Shown in pieces: positions 11,592-22,800 of a stretch of 64,000 nt of DNA (its first letter is position 1; each line of letters begins with the position of its first letter). Origin of the DNA: Siphonodentalium dalli (Eukaryota; Mollusca; Scaphopoda; Gadilida; Siphonodentaliidae); the NCBI GenBank assembly GCA_032622095.1, contig CP136066.1, positions 99,163,319 to 99,227,318 of the forward strand, given 5' to 3'. The position numbers and the translations under genes are program-made. The notes under the pieces were generated by a model, which ran no database searches, had not been told where the DNA came from, and saw only the letters and a program-made list of their open reading frames with translations.

Positions 11592-13927
11592 GTAAGTACA
11601 TGTACAGAATACATATGACTAATCTATGCTAGTATTAAATTATAAAAAAAAATTTAACTATTAGATTAGGCGACACCAATTTTTAAGTCTGGTTTATGAA
11701 CACCTCCTACAACTTTTTTTCCATTTCATGAAAAAAAAATATTAAACTGTTTTCTCCCAAAAGTTTTTACACGCATACTGATTTTCATGTGCTGTCGGCA
11801 TCCGGTTCTGCTTATGATCATTTACAGATTCATATTTTCATGACGAGAAATTTCTTGTTTGGTTCAGAATTTCATTCAAAAACATTTTTTCACAATTTTT
11901 GTAAAATTCCACGATTTACTTGATATAAATTGGGGGGACAATTTTTGTTTATTTTTTATTTTTTTCCCTCCTGCATCTACTTTTTTTCTCCCCACATGTT
12001 CGTAAAAAAGACTTAAAAATTGGTGTCGCCTTATCCTATTATAAAATATGAAGCTAAAAACATTGGCATTATTTATTTTACCACAAATTAATGTATATTT
12101 ATAGTAACTGTAATGTGTACATATAGATGCAGACATGAACCAGTGTTCACCATTGATTATCAGGGAGAGACAGTGAGAAACATATTTTATGGTGCATCAA
12201 TACACATGAACAGTGAATAATCTATTTCCCCAACTATATAAAAGTCAGAGACATTTACAATAATTTGGAATTTCTTTAACTTTTCAAAATGAAGCAATGG
12301 TTGTTTACATTGTAAGTGAGCTACCGGAACATGTAACTATATATCATGTTTACAAAATTATTGCATGAAGAATTAAATATGTCATTTGTTGCCTTTCAGA
12401 CCAATGACGACATCATAAAAGATATCCAACAGGAGGACTCAGCAATACGAATAGTCTTCGCCACCATAGCACTTGGTATGGGATGTGACTTGCAACATGT
12501 ACGAAGAATTATACACGCTGGACCACCATGTACCATTGAAGGTAAGGCCTCCAAATCATGTGGTTGTTTAAATCATATGTATTGAAGACTATATTATGAA
12601 AACATATTTTAGAGCTGAACATAGCATGTTTATTTCATGTCCTTTTGACCATTTTAACACTGATAGAGTGAAAATAGTCCCCAAGACATAAAATCTTCGA
12701 TCCCATCAAGATGGCATGTAATGAAGCCAAAAGGTTAATAAATGTTGTAGACATGGCAGTGAGCAAAAACTAGAGATATATATTTCTGAATTATGGTCAG
12801 TTTTAATTTGTCGACAAAAATGAAGGAACTTTTTCAGTGTTCACTACATATTTTTCAATAATCCTTTTCCAATGTGTTGGATCAAGTAGTCTTTCATTCA
12901 ATAATTGGAAATTGTGAAGATACCACTATAGACTGAAGTTGTAACATAATATAATATAATATTGTGACATAATAAAATATGAGGTATAAAATAATATTAT
13001 TGGGTAGATGTTAGGTAAATGTTCCTACGACATAAACCTACTAAACCAGCGAGTGAAATTGGTTCAGATAATGCTGTTTATGTCTAAGCCCGATGCATAT
13101 ATCTGTCTGTAGCAGACTTTACCCTAAGATCCAGTGGTGGGATTTTTCGACATTTTAAATATATTTTACCATACAAATCAATACATCATGCTACGTATAT
13201 TAGAAAGAGTGACATCTTTCATGGTACATGTATATTGCACATAGAATATGCCACATAATTATGACTAACCTTAGGTTTGTTTAAATTTAGTTCACCCTGT
13301 CGCTTTGCAAGGTCAACTGAGTTTTGTATTTATGTTAACAATGTGATAAAGTATATTTTTCACATTGCAATTACTACATTCAGTTGACAAATATTGTGGA
13401 GTTCAGAATAATTATAATATTTTCGATGAAATAACCCCGGTTTGCTGTCACAATTGTGGGGCTTCAACATAAAAGAGCATTATCCCAACATATTTTACTA
13501 GGTGGCTAATGTGTAAGAAAACTTATACTAGGTAGACATCTGGTACAGTTTGGTGGCACAAAGGTATACAGGAAATGAATTTCTATTTAATTTGTTTTTG
13601 TGTTCTTTCTTAACAGCCTATGTTCAAGAAGTGGGGCGTGCAGGTCGGGATGGCTCAAATGCAAAGGCGCAGATGTTCTATAATGCCAATGATGTCTCTC
13701 AGAAGAATATTGGTGCTGAGATGAAGGAGCTTTGCAAGCTGAAAGAGCAATGTCGGAGGGAGTATATTTCAGAATACTTGAACAGTTCGACAGAATCAGT
13801 TTCACTATGTTGTGATATATGCGACGACACAGTGTCCTCAGCTCCTTCTACATTTCGCATTATTAACAATGAACAGAGACAACAGGTCATCATGCTCATG
13901 AAGTCTTACGTGGAGTCTGATCCTTGA
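10710..13927 (+). CDS. RecQ-family DNA helicase encoded by the transposon (3 exons, 444 aa)
   Basis: ATP-dependent 3'-5' DNA helicase of superfamily 2, expected to act on DNA in the nucleus. Exons 10710-11591, 12400-12541 and 13617-13927 join in frame (phases 0 and 1). The protein has RPKQLECL before motif I, Walker A PTGYGKS (Lys53), a VVDEAHCILDWG motif II (about 141-150), AVTATAS motif III, IRIVFATIALGMGCD motif V, and across the last junction the RecQ motif VI AYVQEVGRAGRDG. Cysteines in CRREYISEYL and LCCDICDD match the RecQ zinc-binding subdomain. No winged-helix or HRDC domain follows, so it is a compact RecQ core. ATG 10710 is the first in-frame ATG after a stop at 10680, and a splice acceptor ends 7 nt before it. 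The gene lies just inside the left TIR and converges on the - strand gene. A role in transposition, such as resolving hairpin or replication intermediates, is inference. Confidence 0.9.
11666..12033. mobile_element. MITE in RecQ intron 1
   Basis: Inverted termini TAGGCGACACCAATTTTTAA and its reverse complement bound about 368 bases lying wholly inside the intron 11592-12399. No coding capacity. Confidence 0.75.
12400..12541 (+). CDS. RecQ helicase, coding exon 2 (aa 295-341)
   Basis: The acceptor TTGCCTTTCAG ends at 12399 and the donor is GAAG|GTAAGG. It encodes motif V (FATIALGMGCD) and the HAGPP segment, and leaves phase 1. Confidence 0.88.
13617..13927 (+). CDS. RecQ helicase, coding exon 3 (aa 342-444)
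   Basis: The acceptor TTTCTTAACAG ends at 13616. The split codon G+CC gives Ala, then YVQEVGRAGRDG (motif VI) and the cysteine-rich zinc-binding part. It stops at TGA 13925-13927. The same frame stays open for a further 54 sense codons after this TGA. Confidence 0.88.
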
Positions 13928-14314
13928 AAAATGTGTGAAACCATTTTAACACAAGATGTAACAGAAATGATAGCAATGTGTTGTGAATTCATTGAATCGG
14001 AACAACATGTACAAGATATCTATGACTTCCCCCAATCAATATGTGAAACTGTGTTTAATATAATTCAGTGTGTTATAATGGCAAGTTAGTTATGTTATTT
14101 TATATGTTCAAACTTCAAATACAAAGCTTCTGTCATTTGTGGAGCAACTGCGCTATGCACATGGTCAGCAAGATAGTACACCATTTTCTGGAATAGCTTT
14201 GAAACTTTTGGAAATACTGACAATGGATGTTTCCAAATTTTTATCTGTACTGTCAGACTCTACTCATGCAGTAATCAATATTAGTGATCACCCAGCACAA
14301 TTTTTTATAAGATA
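13928..14314 (+). pseudogene. Possible broken C-terminal extension of the RecQ gene
   Basis: Directly after the TGA the RecQ frame continues without a stop to a TAG at about 14090. The composition looks coding, with short segments such as MCETILTQDVTEMIAMCC. A second open stretch, in another frame and ending at a TAA near 14314, follows (for example LLSFVEQLRYAHGQQD). This could be a C-terminal domain lost to a nonsense mutation plus a frameshift, or a short unrecognised intron. It could also be chance. I do not recognise a domain. Confidence 0.35.
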
Positions 14315-14581
14315 ACCTTGCATTTTGCAAGTAACAGTAATATTAACATGATATCATAACCAGCTGAAGGCAGTTACAGTGGGTAAGTGAGCATAATATA
14401 TAAGAGTCTGTAAAAACATCACTAGTAAGAACAAAATCTAATGAATGGAGTTTCATGTATCAATAATGAAAATAAGATGACAGTCAAACTATATTTTCGT
14501 GTTCTTGTCGACGGTACATGAAGTTGTTTTACAGACTTATTGTTATTTTACATAACATCACCTTCAAGGCCTTGAGTCAAT

Positions 14582-14960
14582 CTAAAGGCTCGCATGGCAT
14601 TCGTGGTGGGTATGCTGTGAAAATAGTCATACCCATTAAAACTGCTAAACAATGAAAGCATTAGTATAGATATATTTTGTTTGTGTACCAATCATAAATA
14701 TGATATAGATATATAAGTTATTGTCAAGTGTGTATGTTGTGTTATGTAAACAAAAGCCAGGTTCTATAACAGATTTGGCTTTTGTTTACATAACAAAGCA
14801 TACAAACTTGACAATAACATACTATTTATGCGATGTTTATGATTGATATAAGAACAAGTTCTGTCAATTTTAATAGTATTCTTTCTGTTTGTGTAAGTTT
14901 TAATGGATGTGACTCTATTTTAACAGCAGTACCCGCCATGAAGGCCATGAGTGCCTTTAA
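14582..14960. mobile_element. MITE between the two convergent genes (TTAA type)
   Basis: The ends CTAAAGGCTCGCATGGC and GCCATGAGTGCCTTTAA form an imperfect inverted repeat. A TGGGTATGCTGTGAAAATA segment next to the left end also occurs, slightly diverged, in the TTAA MITEs at 4191 and 35652. A nested hairpin (GTAAACAAAAGCC, about 14743-14797) lies in the middle. The right end is about 30 bp from the stop codon of the - strand gene. Confidence 0.7.
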
Positions 14961-14989
14961 TGTCTGTTACACTATACAACATACATATT

Positions 14990-16816
14990 CTATTTTCCAG
15001 GTTCAAACTGCAGTGCTTTGTTTCTTCGAACAATCCATGCTCTAAATGATTCCTCACTGAATGAATTATCCAAAGGAAGAAACTTTTCAAATCCTTTAAA
15101 CTTTCTGTTGTATTTGGTGATGAAAGGTCTAACTATTCGCAAATCATCAATTATTTTTTGTTCATCATCGTCGGAAGACCGAATTTTGTGTCCAGATGTT
15201 CTAGCAACTTTTGAAGAAGTATCATCATAGTTTGCAGATATCTCATTGATACCAGCTAGAGCTTTGATTTTCTTTTTCAAATTCGCTTCATGTAGGTTCG
15301 AGCCAGCAGACTTGAATAATTTCTTCATTTTGCACACTAAATGCTCCATATGCAGGTCTGCTGAGATAGAAGAGTCAACTTTTCCTTTGTTGTTGACAAA
15401 CAGTCCATATAGTGATTGATGAGCAGTTCTTAAGCTGTAGGAAGACTGTTGATGGCACAATAGCCTATGAATTTCTAAGGCATATTTGCTTCTTGAGTTA
15501 GAAACTTTGAACGCTCTCATCATGTACTTAGATGTGGCTATGAATCTCTTTCTATCTGGTGTATGCACAATATCCACAAACTGCATAAAAAGTAGTCCAA
15601 TCCCAAGCACTGAATGGGCATAATGTTTGATGTGATCGTAAAATTCCTTTGAAGGGGTTTCCGTAATTATTTTCTCAACATTTATTGTTGAACTTGTGCC
15701 ATCAGGGTATCGTACAGCTATGGGAACTGTCTCTTTTGTAATTTTATTTTCTGTTACGGTGAATGTTGCGCTGCTTCCTTTTGCCCAGACATATTCATTA
15801 ATAAATTCTGTCATTGTATTCTGCAGCCACAGTTCCTTTTCTGTTCCTCTAATATATAAAGGTGGGAGATGCTTGATTGGCTGATCATTTGGGTTTTCCA
15901 TTCCAAAAAAGTCCATCAAGGCCTCAACTATGTAGCCTCGAACGAATGACAAGAAAAAATCTTTGTCGTTGTCATAGTTATGCTTCACATCATCAGTAAC
16001 ATTTTTTCTGCCAATTTTTATCCGTTCAGCATTCATTGTCCCGCGATCATAGCTGTCTGTTTTGAACAATGCTTTGTAGATGAGAATTAAGAAGTTCATA
16101 CCCATATGCCACAACTCGCTTGTAATTGGGTACAAGTGATCAAATTTCTCCTGTTCTGAATTTTTTGAATCTGTTCGAAGACCCTTTGCACCGCTAAATC
16201 TTTCTCTTGTTAACTGGTCTCCTCCAATGTGAACAGGTTTGATGTCTATTGCAGCTGACTCAAAAATATTAGATATTTCTTTCTCATAGTAGTCTAAAAT
16301 TTCCACTACCTCAGAGTATTTTACTTCATCACTTGAGAGCACATCAATCAGCACAGACAAATTATTTTTTTTCACATGTTCATGGTGCTCTCCTAAAATA
16401 TGTTTTGGAAGATCAGCAAACATGACACGAAGCTGTGGTAGATGCTTACTTGCAACCCTCCCAATGAGAACAGTATAATTTTTTCGCATTAGTTCTTCGT
16501 CATCCTCTGTTGGGATAAAGGCTTCATCATTCAAATCTTTTGGTTCACCTTGCTTGACATTTGATAATTCATCAAAAGCATGATTTTGTACCACTACAGC
16601 TGAACCAAACCAGTTTCTTTGCCCACCATGATGTGAAATTCTTTCATGCTTAACTTTAATATTATAGTTGATGTTGTCTCCAATGATTCGAAAGTTTTTC
16701 CCTTCTTTTACTGCCTTAACAATGCTATCATCATAATGTTTAGCTATCTCTTCTTGGACTGTATTTGCAAGAGTATATGACGTAGAAACACCAATGGGAT
16801 GCAAGCGATCAAATAC
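14990..16816 (-). CDS. Candidate transposase, coding exon 5 (aa 352-959)
   Basis: The acceptor AATATTGCAG ends at 16817. This is the largest exon, 608 codons plus TAG. It contains the conserved GDN and GGDQLTRERFSGAK motifs and the probable catalytic core. An apparent start upstream of the acceptor is a TTG inside the intron and is not the real start. Confidence 0.85.
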   Translation of the reverse strand, partial: VFDRLHPIGVSTSYTLANTVQEEIAKHYDDSIVKAVKEGKNFRIIGDNINYNIKVKHERISHHGGQRNWFGSAVVVQNHAFDELSNVKQGEPKDLNDEAFIPTEDDEELMRKNYTVLIGRVASKHLPQLRVMFADLPKHILGEHHEHVKKNNLSVLIDVLSSDEVKYSEVVEILDYYEKEISNIFESAAIDIKPVHIGGDQLTRERFSGAKGLRTDSKNSEQEKFDHLYPITSELWHMGMNFLILIYKALFKTDSYDRGTMNAERIKIGRKNVTDDVKHNYDNDKDFFLSFVRGYIVEALMDFFGMENPNDQPIKHLPPLYIRGTEKELWLQNTMTEFINEYVWAKGSSATFTVTENKITKETVPIAVRYPDGTSSTINVEKIITETPSKEFYDHIKHYAHSVLGIGLLFMQFVDIVHTPDRKRFIATSKYMMRAFKVSNSRSKYALEIHRLLCHQQSSYSLRTAHQSLYGLFVNNKGKVDSSISADLHMEHLVCKMKKLFKSAGSNLHEANLKKKIKALAGINEISANYDDTSSKVARTSGHKIRSSDDDEQKIIDDLRIVRPFITKYNRKFKGFEKFLPLDNSFSEESFRAWIVRRNKALQFEPGK

Positions 16817-19800
16817 CTGCAATATTGAATGAATGTTAATTCATACCGATAACGCAGCAGCACTTTAATAGCCTGGCTTACAAACCCATCCGACAATTTT
16901 TTTCCAACATTTAATGAAAAAACAATCTTTTTATACTAGTATATTGATTCCAATTTAAGTTGACTAATATGTAAACCATGGGGTTAAAAATCAGTTAATG
17001 ACACTGGATGTCAGTCTTTTGTTTTGATTTCTCCTGTTTAAATAATTCAAACTTATTGTATGTTAAGAAATAATACCTCAGTTCATATATTTAATAATGA
17101 AGCCTTGACATGTCAGGCGGCCTCCCCAATGGAGGTCCATCGGAAAGCGACGAGCTGAGGGGCGCGATAGGCCCTGGTGGGAGAGCACCCGATAGGAGGC
17201 GCTGGCGATCCAAGGAGAAGTCTACACGACTCTCCATCAGTGAGAATCGGATAATATTCAAACATCTTATGAAATTCATGTAAAGATCAACTATTTGTCC
17301 ATCGCGCTGGTGAGAAATATACTTTAAATTTTTTTCCTCACCGTCTTCTTTTTTCTACCCAAATGTTTGTAAACCAGGCTATATTTGTTTGGCTGGCCTT
17401 ACCTCCTTCAAAAATTTATTGGAAAATTTTGAAGGTGCACAATACTATTTAACACATTAGATTTATTACTGGTAGTGGGCTTCATATACTTCAACACTTT
17501 CAATGAAGGTTTGCATAGTCAGATATATATCTTGAAAGAGTGTCCACAAATACAAATGTTTAAGATATGAGAACTGTATACCCACATGAAGTGGAAGCTC
17601 CAACTGCACTCCCTCCCTTTGAACAAGACCAAACTCCAAAATTAATGAAATTCCATTTGAAAACCCTCCATTGGGTTGGAATTAATCCATTTTGTACTGC
17701 AAGCTTTTAATTGTTTCTATCCTGACACCCTTAACCCTCCCCCCCCCCCACTCGCTAAATTTTTTTGCCGTGTCCCTTTTCTGCCAAATCTCAAAAGATA
17801 ACCGAAAATTATAGATAGCATTTACTGAATTTAGGCATCCTGTGTTGGCCATGTCTGTGCATATATAGTGTATTATCCACTGTATTAGCACACTGCACTT
17901 TGTTACATTCTACCTCGATGAGGCCATAACAATTAAATTGGTGTCAACAATGATTTTTTATTTTGTGGGGAGGGGGGGCATTTTTTGTTAAATTTAATTG
18001 TGCAACTTTACACTAAATGCTGTTTATGGCACCATCACCTTTTGTTCTCAACATTAATATATGCCAACATTGAATGAATTAGAGCCCTGAATTATTGCAA
18101 AATGCACTCATGTACTCTATACTCTATGAATAACCCAAACAACATGGTAATAATGAAAATGAATTTATGACTAGCCATTTATTCATCTTCATTATAATTA
18201 CCATGTTGTTTGCATTGTTCATGCAGTACATAAGTACTTTTGCAATAATCCAGGGCTCAAATTCATTCATTTGTTTCATATATACTGTCGAGTATAAAAG
18301 GAGATGGTCCTATAAATGGCAGGATTTAGTTTATAGTACCCTTTAAAACTACATGTTCAACATTGAAATAAAGCAAGTAGTTTGAAGAGTATATCTGTTA
18401 TGCCCTTTCCCAAAGTCTTAGTCAAGACATCAACGGAATCTTGGATACATATTTGAGCCTACTTAGTCTACTAATTTGTATAGCTTGTGTCAGGTGATCA
18501 AATAAAACATAATTGAACATTGACTTTTGGGTGTGACAATGAACTTGCAGTCTTGCAAAGGACATATACATAACTGCTGACTAATATATGGAAAGCAACC
18601 TATTGCAGAAGCCCATCTTGATTACTCTTTAAAAATACATAACAACTGACCCCATGGCATTTATTAAAATGAAATTTGATTCATTGACAAACTGCTTTGT
18701 GTAAATATTTAATTAAAACAATAAATAATTCTTGATAAATCATATAAAAGAAAACATAACATAGATAACTAAAAATAAATGAGTAAATAAACAAAATTTC
18801 AAGAAAGGTAGCATGCATCAAAACACAACTGGAAGCATAAATTAACATTAAAGGGAGACTACCTAAATCTCCTACGGTACCCAACAGAAAATATCCAATA
18901 AAAGAGTAAATTAGTTCAGAATGATAGTTAAACGTTGTTAAAGGTACTCAATCCGATAAAACTCATCTCAATTACTATTTCAATGACTTCGGGGGTCAAA
19001 AATATTTGATTCGAATCGAGGAAGTCACCCATCAAAGCTCAGATTTGTTAGATATCGATTTTAGAAATCTACTATTTTTCATTATCGGGAATTCTTTCTG
19101 GCCCAGTACGTAGTCAAAATTGCGTGATTATTACCACTTGATTTTAGAGTTATCCATCCTTGTCTGTTTGAATAGAGTTTTTGTGTAATCATCTCGAGCA
19201 GGTTTCAAAATTGACGGCAATTATTAGTACTCATCTCGAGAAATTAACAAATTTCAAAAATCAATATCTAATAACTCTGAGCTTTGTTTGATGGGTTCCT
19301 CGACTCGAATAAAATATTTTTTACCCCCAAAGCCAAAGAAATAGTAATATAGGACCCTCTGATCGGATTGTTGTTGTTGGAATCTGTTGAGATGGGGACC
19401 CTCTTTACGGATTGAGTACCTTTAAATACATTTTCATATACAAAGAACCATGTATAGCAACCTGATAAATATAATGAAACGTGAGTAAAAGGCTGAAGCC
19501 ATTCACTCATTTTCATTGTAATTACCATGCTGATTTACATGTTCATAGAGCACTCATCTTTGACTTAGATTCATTTATTTATTGGACATTTTCTGTGGAA
19601 TATAGTAGATGACCCCATAAATGGCTGTATTTAGGTACAGTCTCCCTTCAAAATAAACAAAACATACACAAATAAGTAAATAAATTAAAATATAAATAAA
19701 GGTAACATGATTCAAGAAAAATAACATAAATAATAACATGCAAATTAAGCGAATAAATTTAGTAATAAATAATCACGAACTTAATAAAATAGATAGTTTG

Positions 19801-22800
19801 CCTTTAAACATTTCCTAAATACTCCACTAGTAAATCTTAAAACGGGACAAGGGCTCATCAACGGAGTCAAAAACACTTTTAAAATGAAAAAAAAAGTTGG
19901 GTCATGGGGGCGAGTGGGTACATGTACAAACATGGCCCAATATAAAAAAAAAACAATTAAAATCAATATTGTATGTGTCTCAGAAATGTTTTCTACCCCC
20001 CCCTCTTTATTCCGGATCATGTAAGTTGAAAAGTTGAACTGAGGCTTGTATGTAAATTACGTTGTGGTATGATAATTGGATGTGGCTGGTCTGTAAATTA
20101 GAGGGCCCCTAGAATTATGCTGCTTATCCCTACCAATATCCTAAATGCGACTGATACCGCAATATTATATGTAAACATATTAATAAAAATATAGAAAATA
20201 CCGATGCATTTCATTCATGATTTTCAAGAAAATTATCTGAAATTTGGTTGCTCAGTCAAAGTCGCATGTTCACTGCAGTTTATACGAAGAAAATTCACAC
20301 TAGTCTGAGGAAGATGATGTGAAAAGCCATATGATTATCGTGAAAGTTAAACACATGAAAATATATGTTATTCTGTCAACGGACCCTAATTTTCTAGGTT
20401 GTAACCCGAACCAGACAATTAAATTCCATTGGCCATAAGAATTAATCAACATTCATTGGCTGTACATCTGTCACTATTGCCCAAGTACGCACTACACATT
20501 TTACTTTTCGACAATATAGATGCGCTGGTACAGCATTAAAGATCATGTTCCAGGGCATTCTCATATATGGAGTCTCCCTATGGGGGACACACATATATAT
20601 GCAATGTTAACCCTTCCAAAGAGAATACATTGGCCTAACGATATTTACCTTGACCTTGTAAGCCAGTTCATTCTCTTATATATGCGAGGCTCCCTATTGG
20701 AGACTTGCATGTATAAGAGAATGCACAGGCACATGACCTTTAATGCTGCACAATGCTGCTCCCATCATGTAAGTGTTAATTGAAAATTGGCCAAACCAAC
20801 TTTGTGCTTTTATAATGGCTTTTTATGATGGCTTGTCTACCTAATTACATGCACAGGGGTGTGTTGTTAAAGCAAGTAAAATATAAAACAGGTGCGCCAC
20901 TTTGAAAAATACATCGAAAACAATACTTACGTGTGTATTGATTAGCAATGTATTTTTTAAAGGGGTGCGCTCGTTTTGAACTGATATATTTATTAATTTA
21001 TATTTTACTTGTTTTAATGACACGTCTGTGTGATTACATGTACCTTTTGTGCAACATGGTCATCTAGAAGGACCACGGAAAGAACTCTCTGCAAACGAGT
21101 AAGTTCACGGTATCTGTAGTTCATCAGGATACCATAACACATTGATAACCTTGGTATTAGTCTAGCATGTACATCATCACAAGTGTATTTTGTTGCCGGC
21201 ATTGTCACAGCGAGAAATATCTGTAATAATGTTGGCTGTGTCTCTGCCAGTTCAATAAAAAGGTCATCAAATGAAAACTCTTTCAAAGAATCAAAATCTT
21301 TGCAATATAGGTATGAATTCTTATTTCTGATGCACTTTGAAGAGGCTTGCACATCTACTGTGAGAAGAATTTCATTGAGCATTGCCTGCCTCAGTGCAGG
21401 AATAGAACATATCACATTGCCAATTGATGGTGCGTCATGATGCAGAATTACTTCTACCACTCTTGCACGATCGAAAGCTGATATGTTCCCACTGAGTGTT
21501 CTCAAACTCAGCAATGCTTGGAGTCTTTTCACAGCTACAGATTCATCTGGTATCATTGTCGCATTGAGATTGTACCAGAAGCTGATATTCGGTCTGAAAA
21601 AAATAATTGTGTGTCATTTCATTCAAAATGCTGATAATATGCTATGTGCTTCATTGAGATATATTGTCATGGGGTTCAATAGTGAACTAAATTAATCCCG
21701 AAATGTTCCACTGAATATTCCTGGTGCAAAATTAACTACTCATGTGCCCCTTAACAAGAAGCACCATGTATGACAGACAACAACATGAATTCTAAATATG
21801 CTAATTATGACTGCTTGTAGGGGGCATACTTTTTTATATCAATCTCAAAACCTTGGTCGAAAATTGGAGTCATGACATGAGGCCATCACAAACTTTAACA
21901 CCTCTCCAAAATTAATGTTCTATTTCATACAGGGTATGCGCTGAACCAAAATATTACCAAATGTAATTATTTGTATGTTTGCCAAATGGGAATTATTTTT
22001 GCCATTATGGCAGTGCGAACCATTATTTCATATTAACTTACATTTCATCAATAATTGGAAGTGCAGGCTCTGTCTGACAGTTCTGATCAACTGATGCTGA
22101 TGTTGTTTTTGTTAGTGTTTGTGTCGCTGCATTTATAGTTAGCTCCAGTTCTGTTTGAGTACTTGAATTTTTGAATTTTTGCTCTGGAAAAAGTGCTTTC
22201 CTCTGCCGGTGGTGAACCTTGCATTGAGTACCTATCACAAAGAAACCATTATGTTTAGTGGGCATAAGAGGCAATATATCATGACATCTACACAGATTTC
22301 AAAACAAGTTTTTCTAGCACTGGAAATCATATGTATATATTATTTTGAAGTCATGTGTGAACCAATCAGAAATTTAAAACTGTCTTCTGTGGTCTTCAGG
22401 GAAAACAAGAAATTGCACCCCAGATGTTGACATACCACATGGTGCCAAATTAAAATATGGGCAGGGTACAAAACCAAATTTAACATAAACACTGAAGGAC
22501 AACTCTAAAATGGAAACAACCTAAATTGAGTACTCTTTTGAAAGTAATTATAATGTGTACATACATGTACCAAATTACATTCACATCTGATAAGGCATGG
22601 CTAAAGAATATACACAGCCAACAAAGTAAAGGTATAATTACTGATCCCAGATTACATATACTAGTATGTAAATTATTAACCCTTCCATGAAAAAATCTTC
22701 CTGAAATTATTTAAAACCCTGTGTCAATGCATTCTGTTATATATATGCCAGTAAGAGGATGCATTATGTATACGTTCACCTTATAAGCCAGTGAATTCAC

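Noticed and set aside
10686-11618. RecQ frame starting at 10686 and ending at 11618
   Set aside because: 10686 is GTG, not ATG, and lies before a splice acceptor. The 3' part after 11591 is intron (AAG|GTAAGT).
14990-16822. The 610-codon frame as a complete single-exon protein starting at 16822
   Set aside because: Its start is a TTG inside an intron acceptor (ATTGCAG). Four upstream exons with matching phases supply the true N-terminus.
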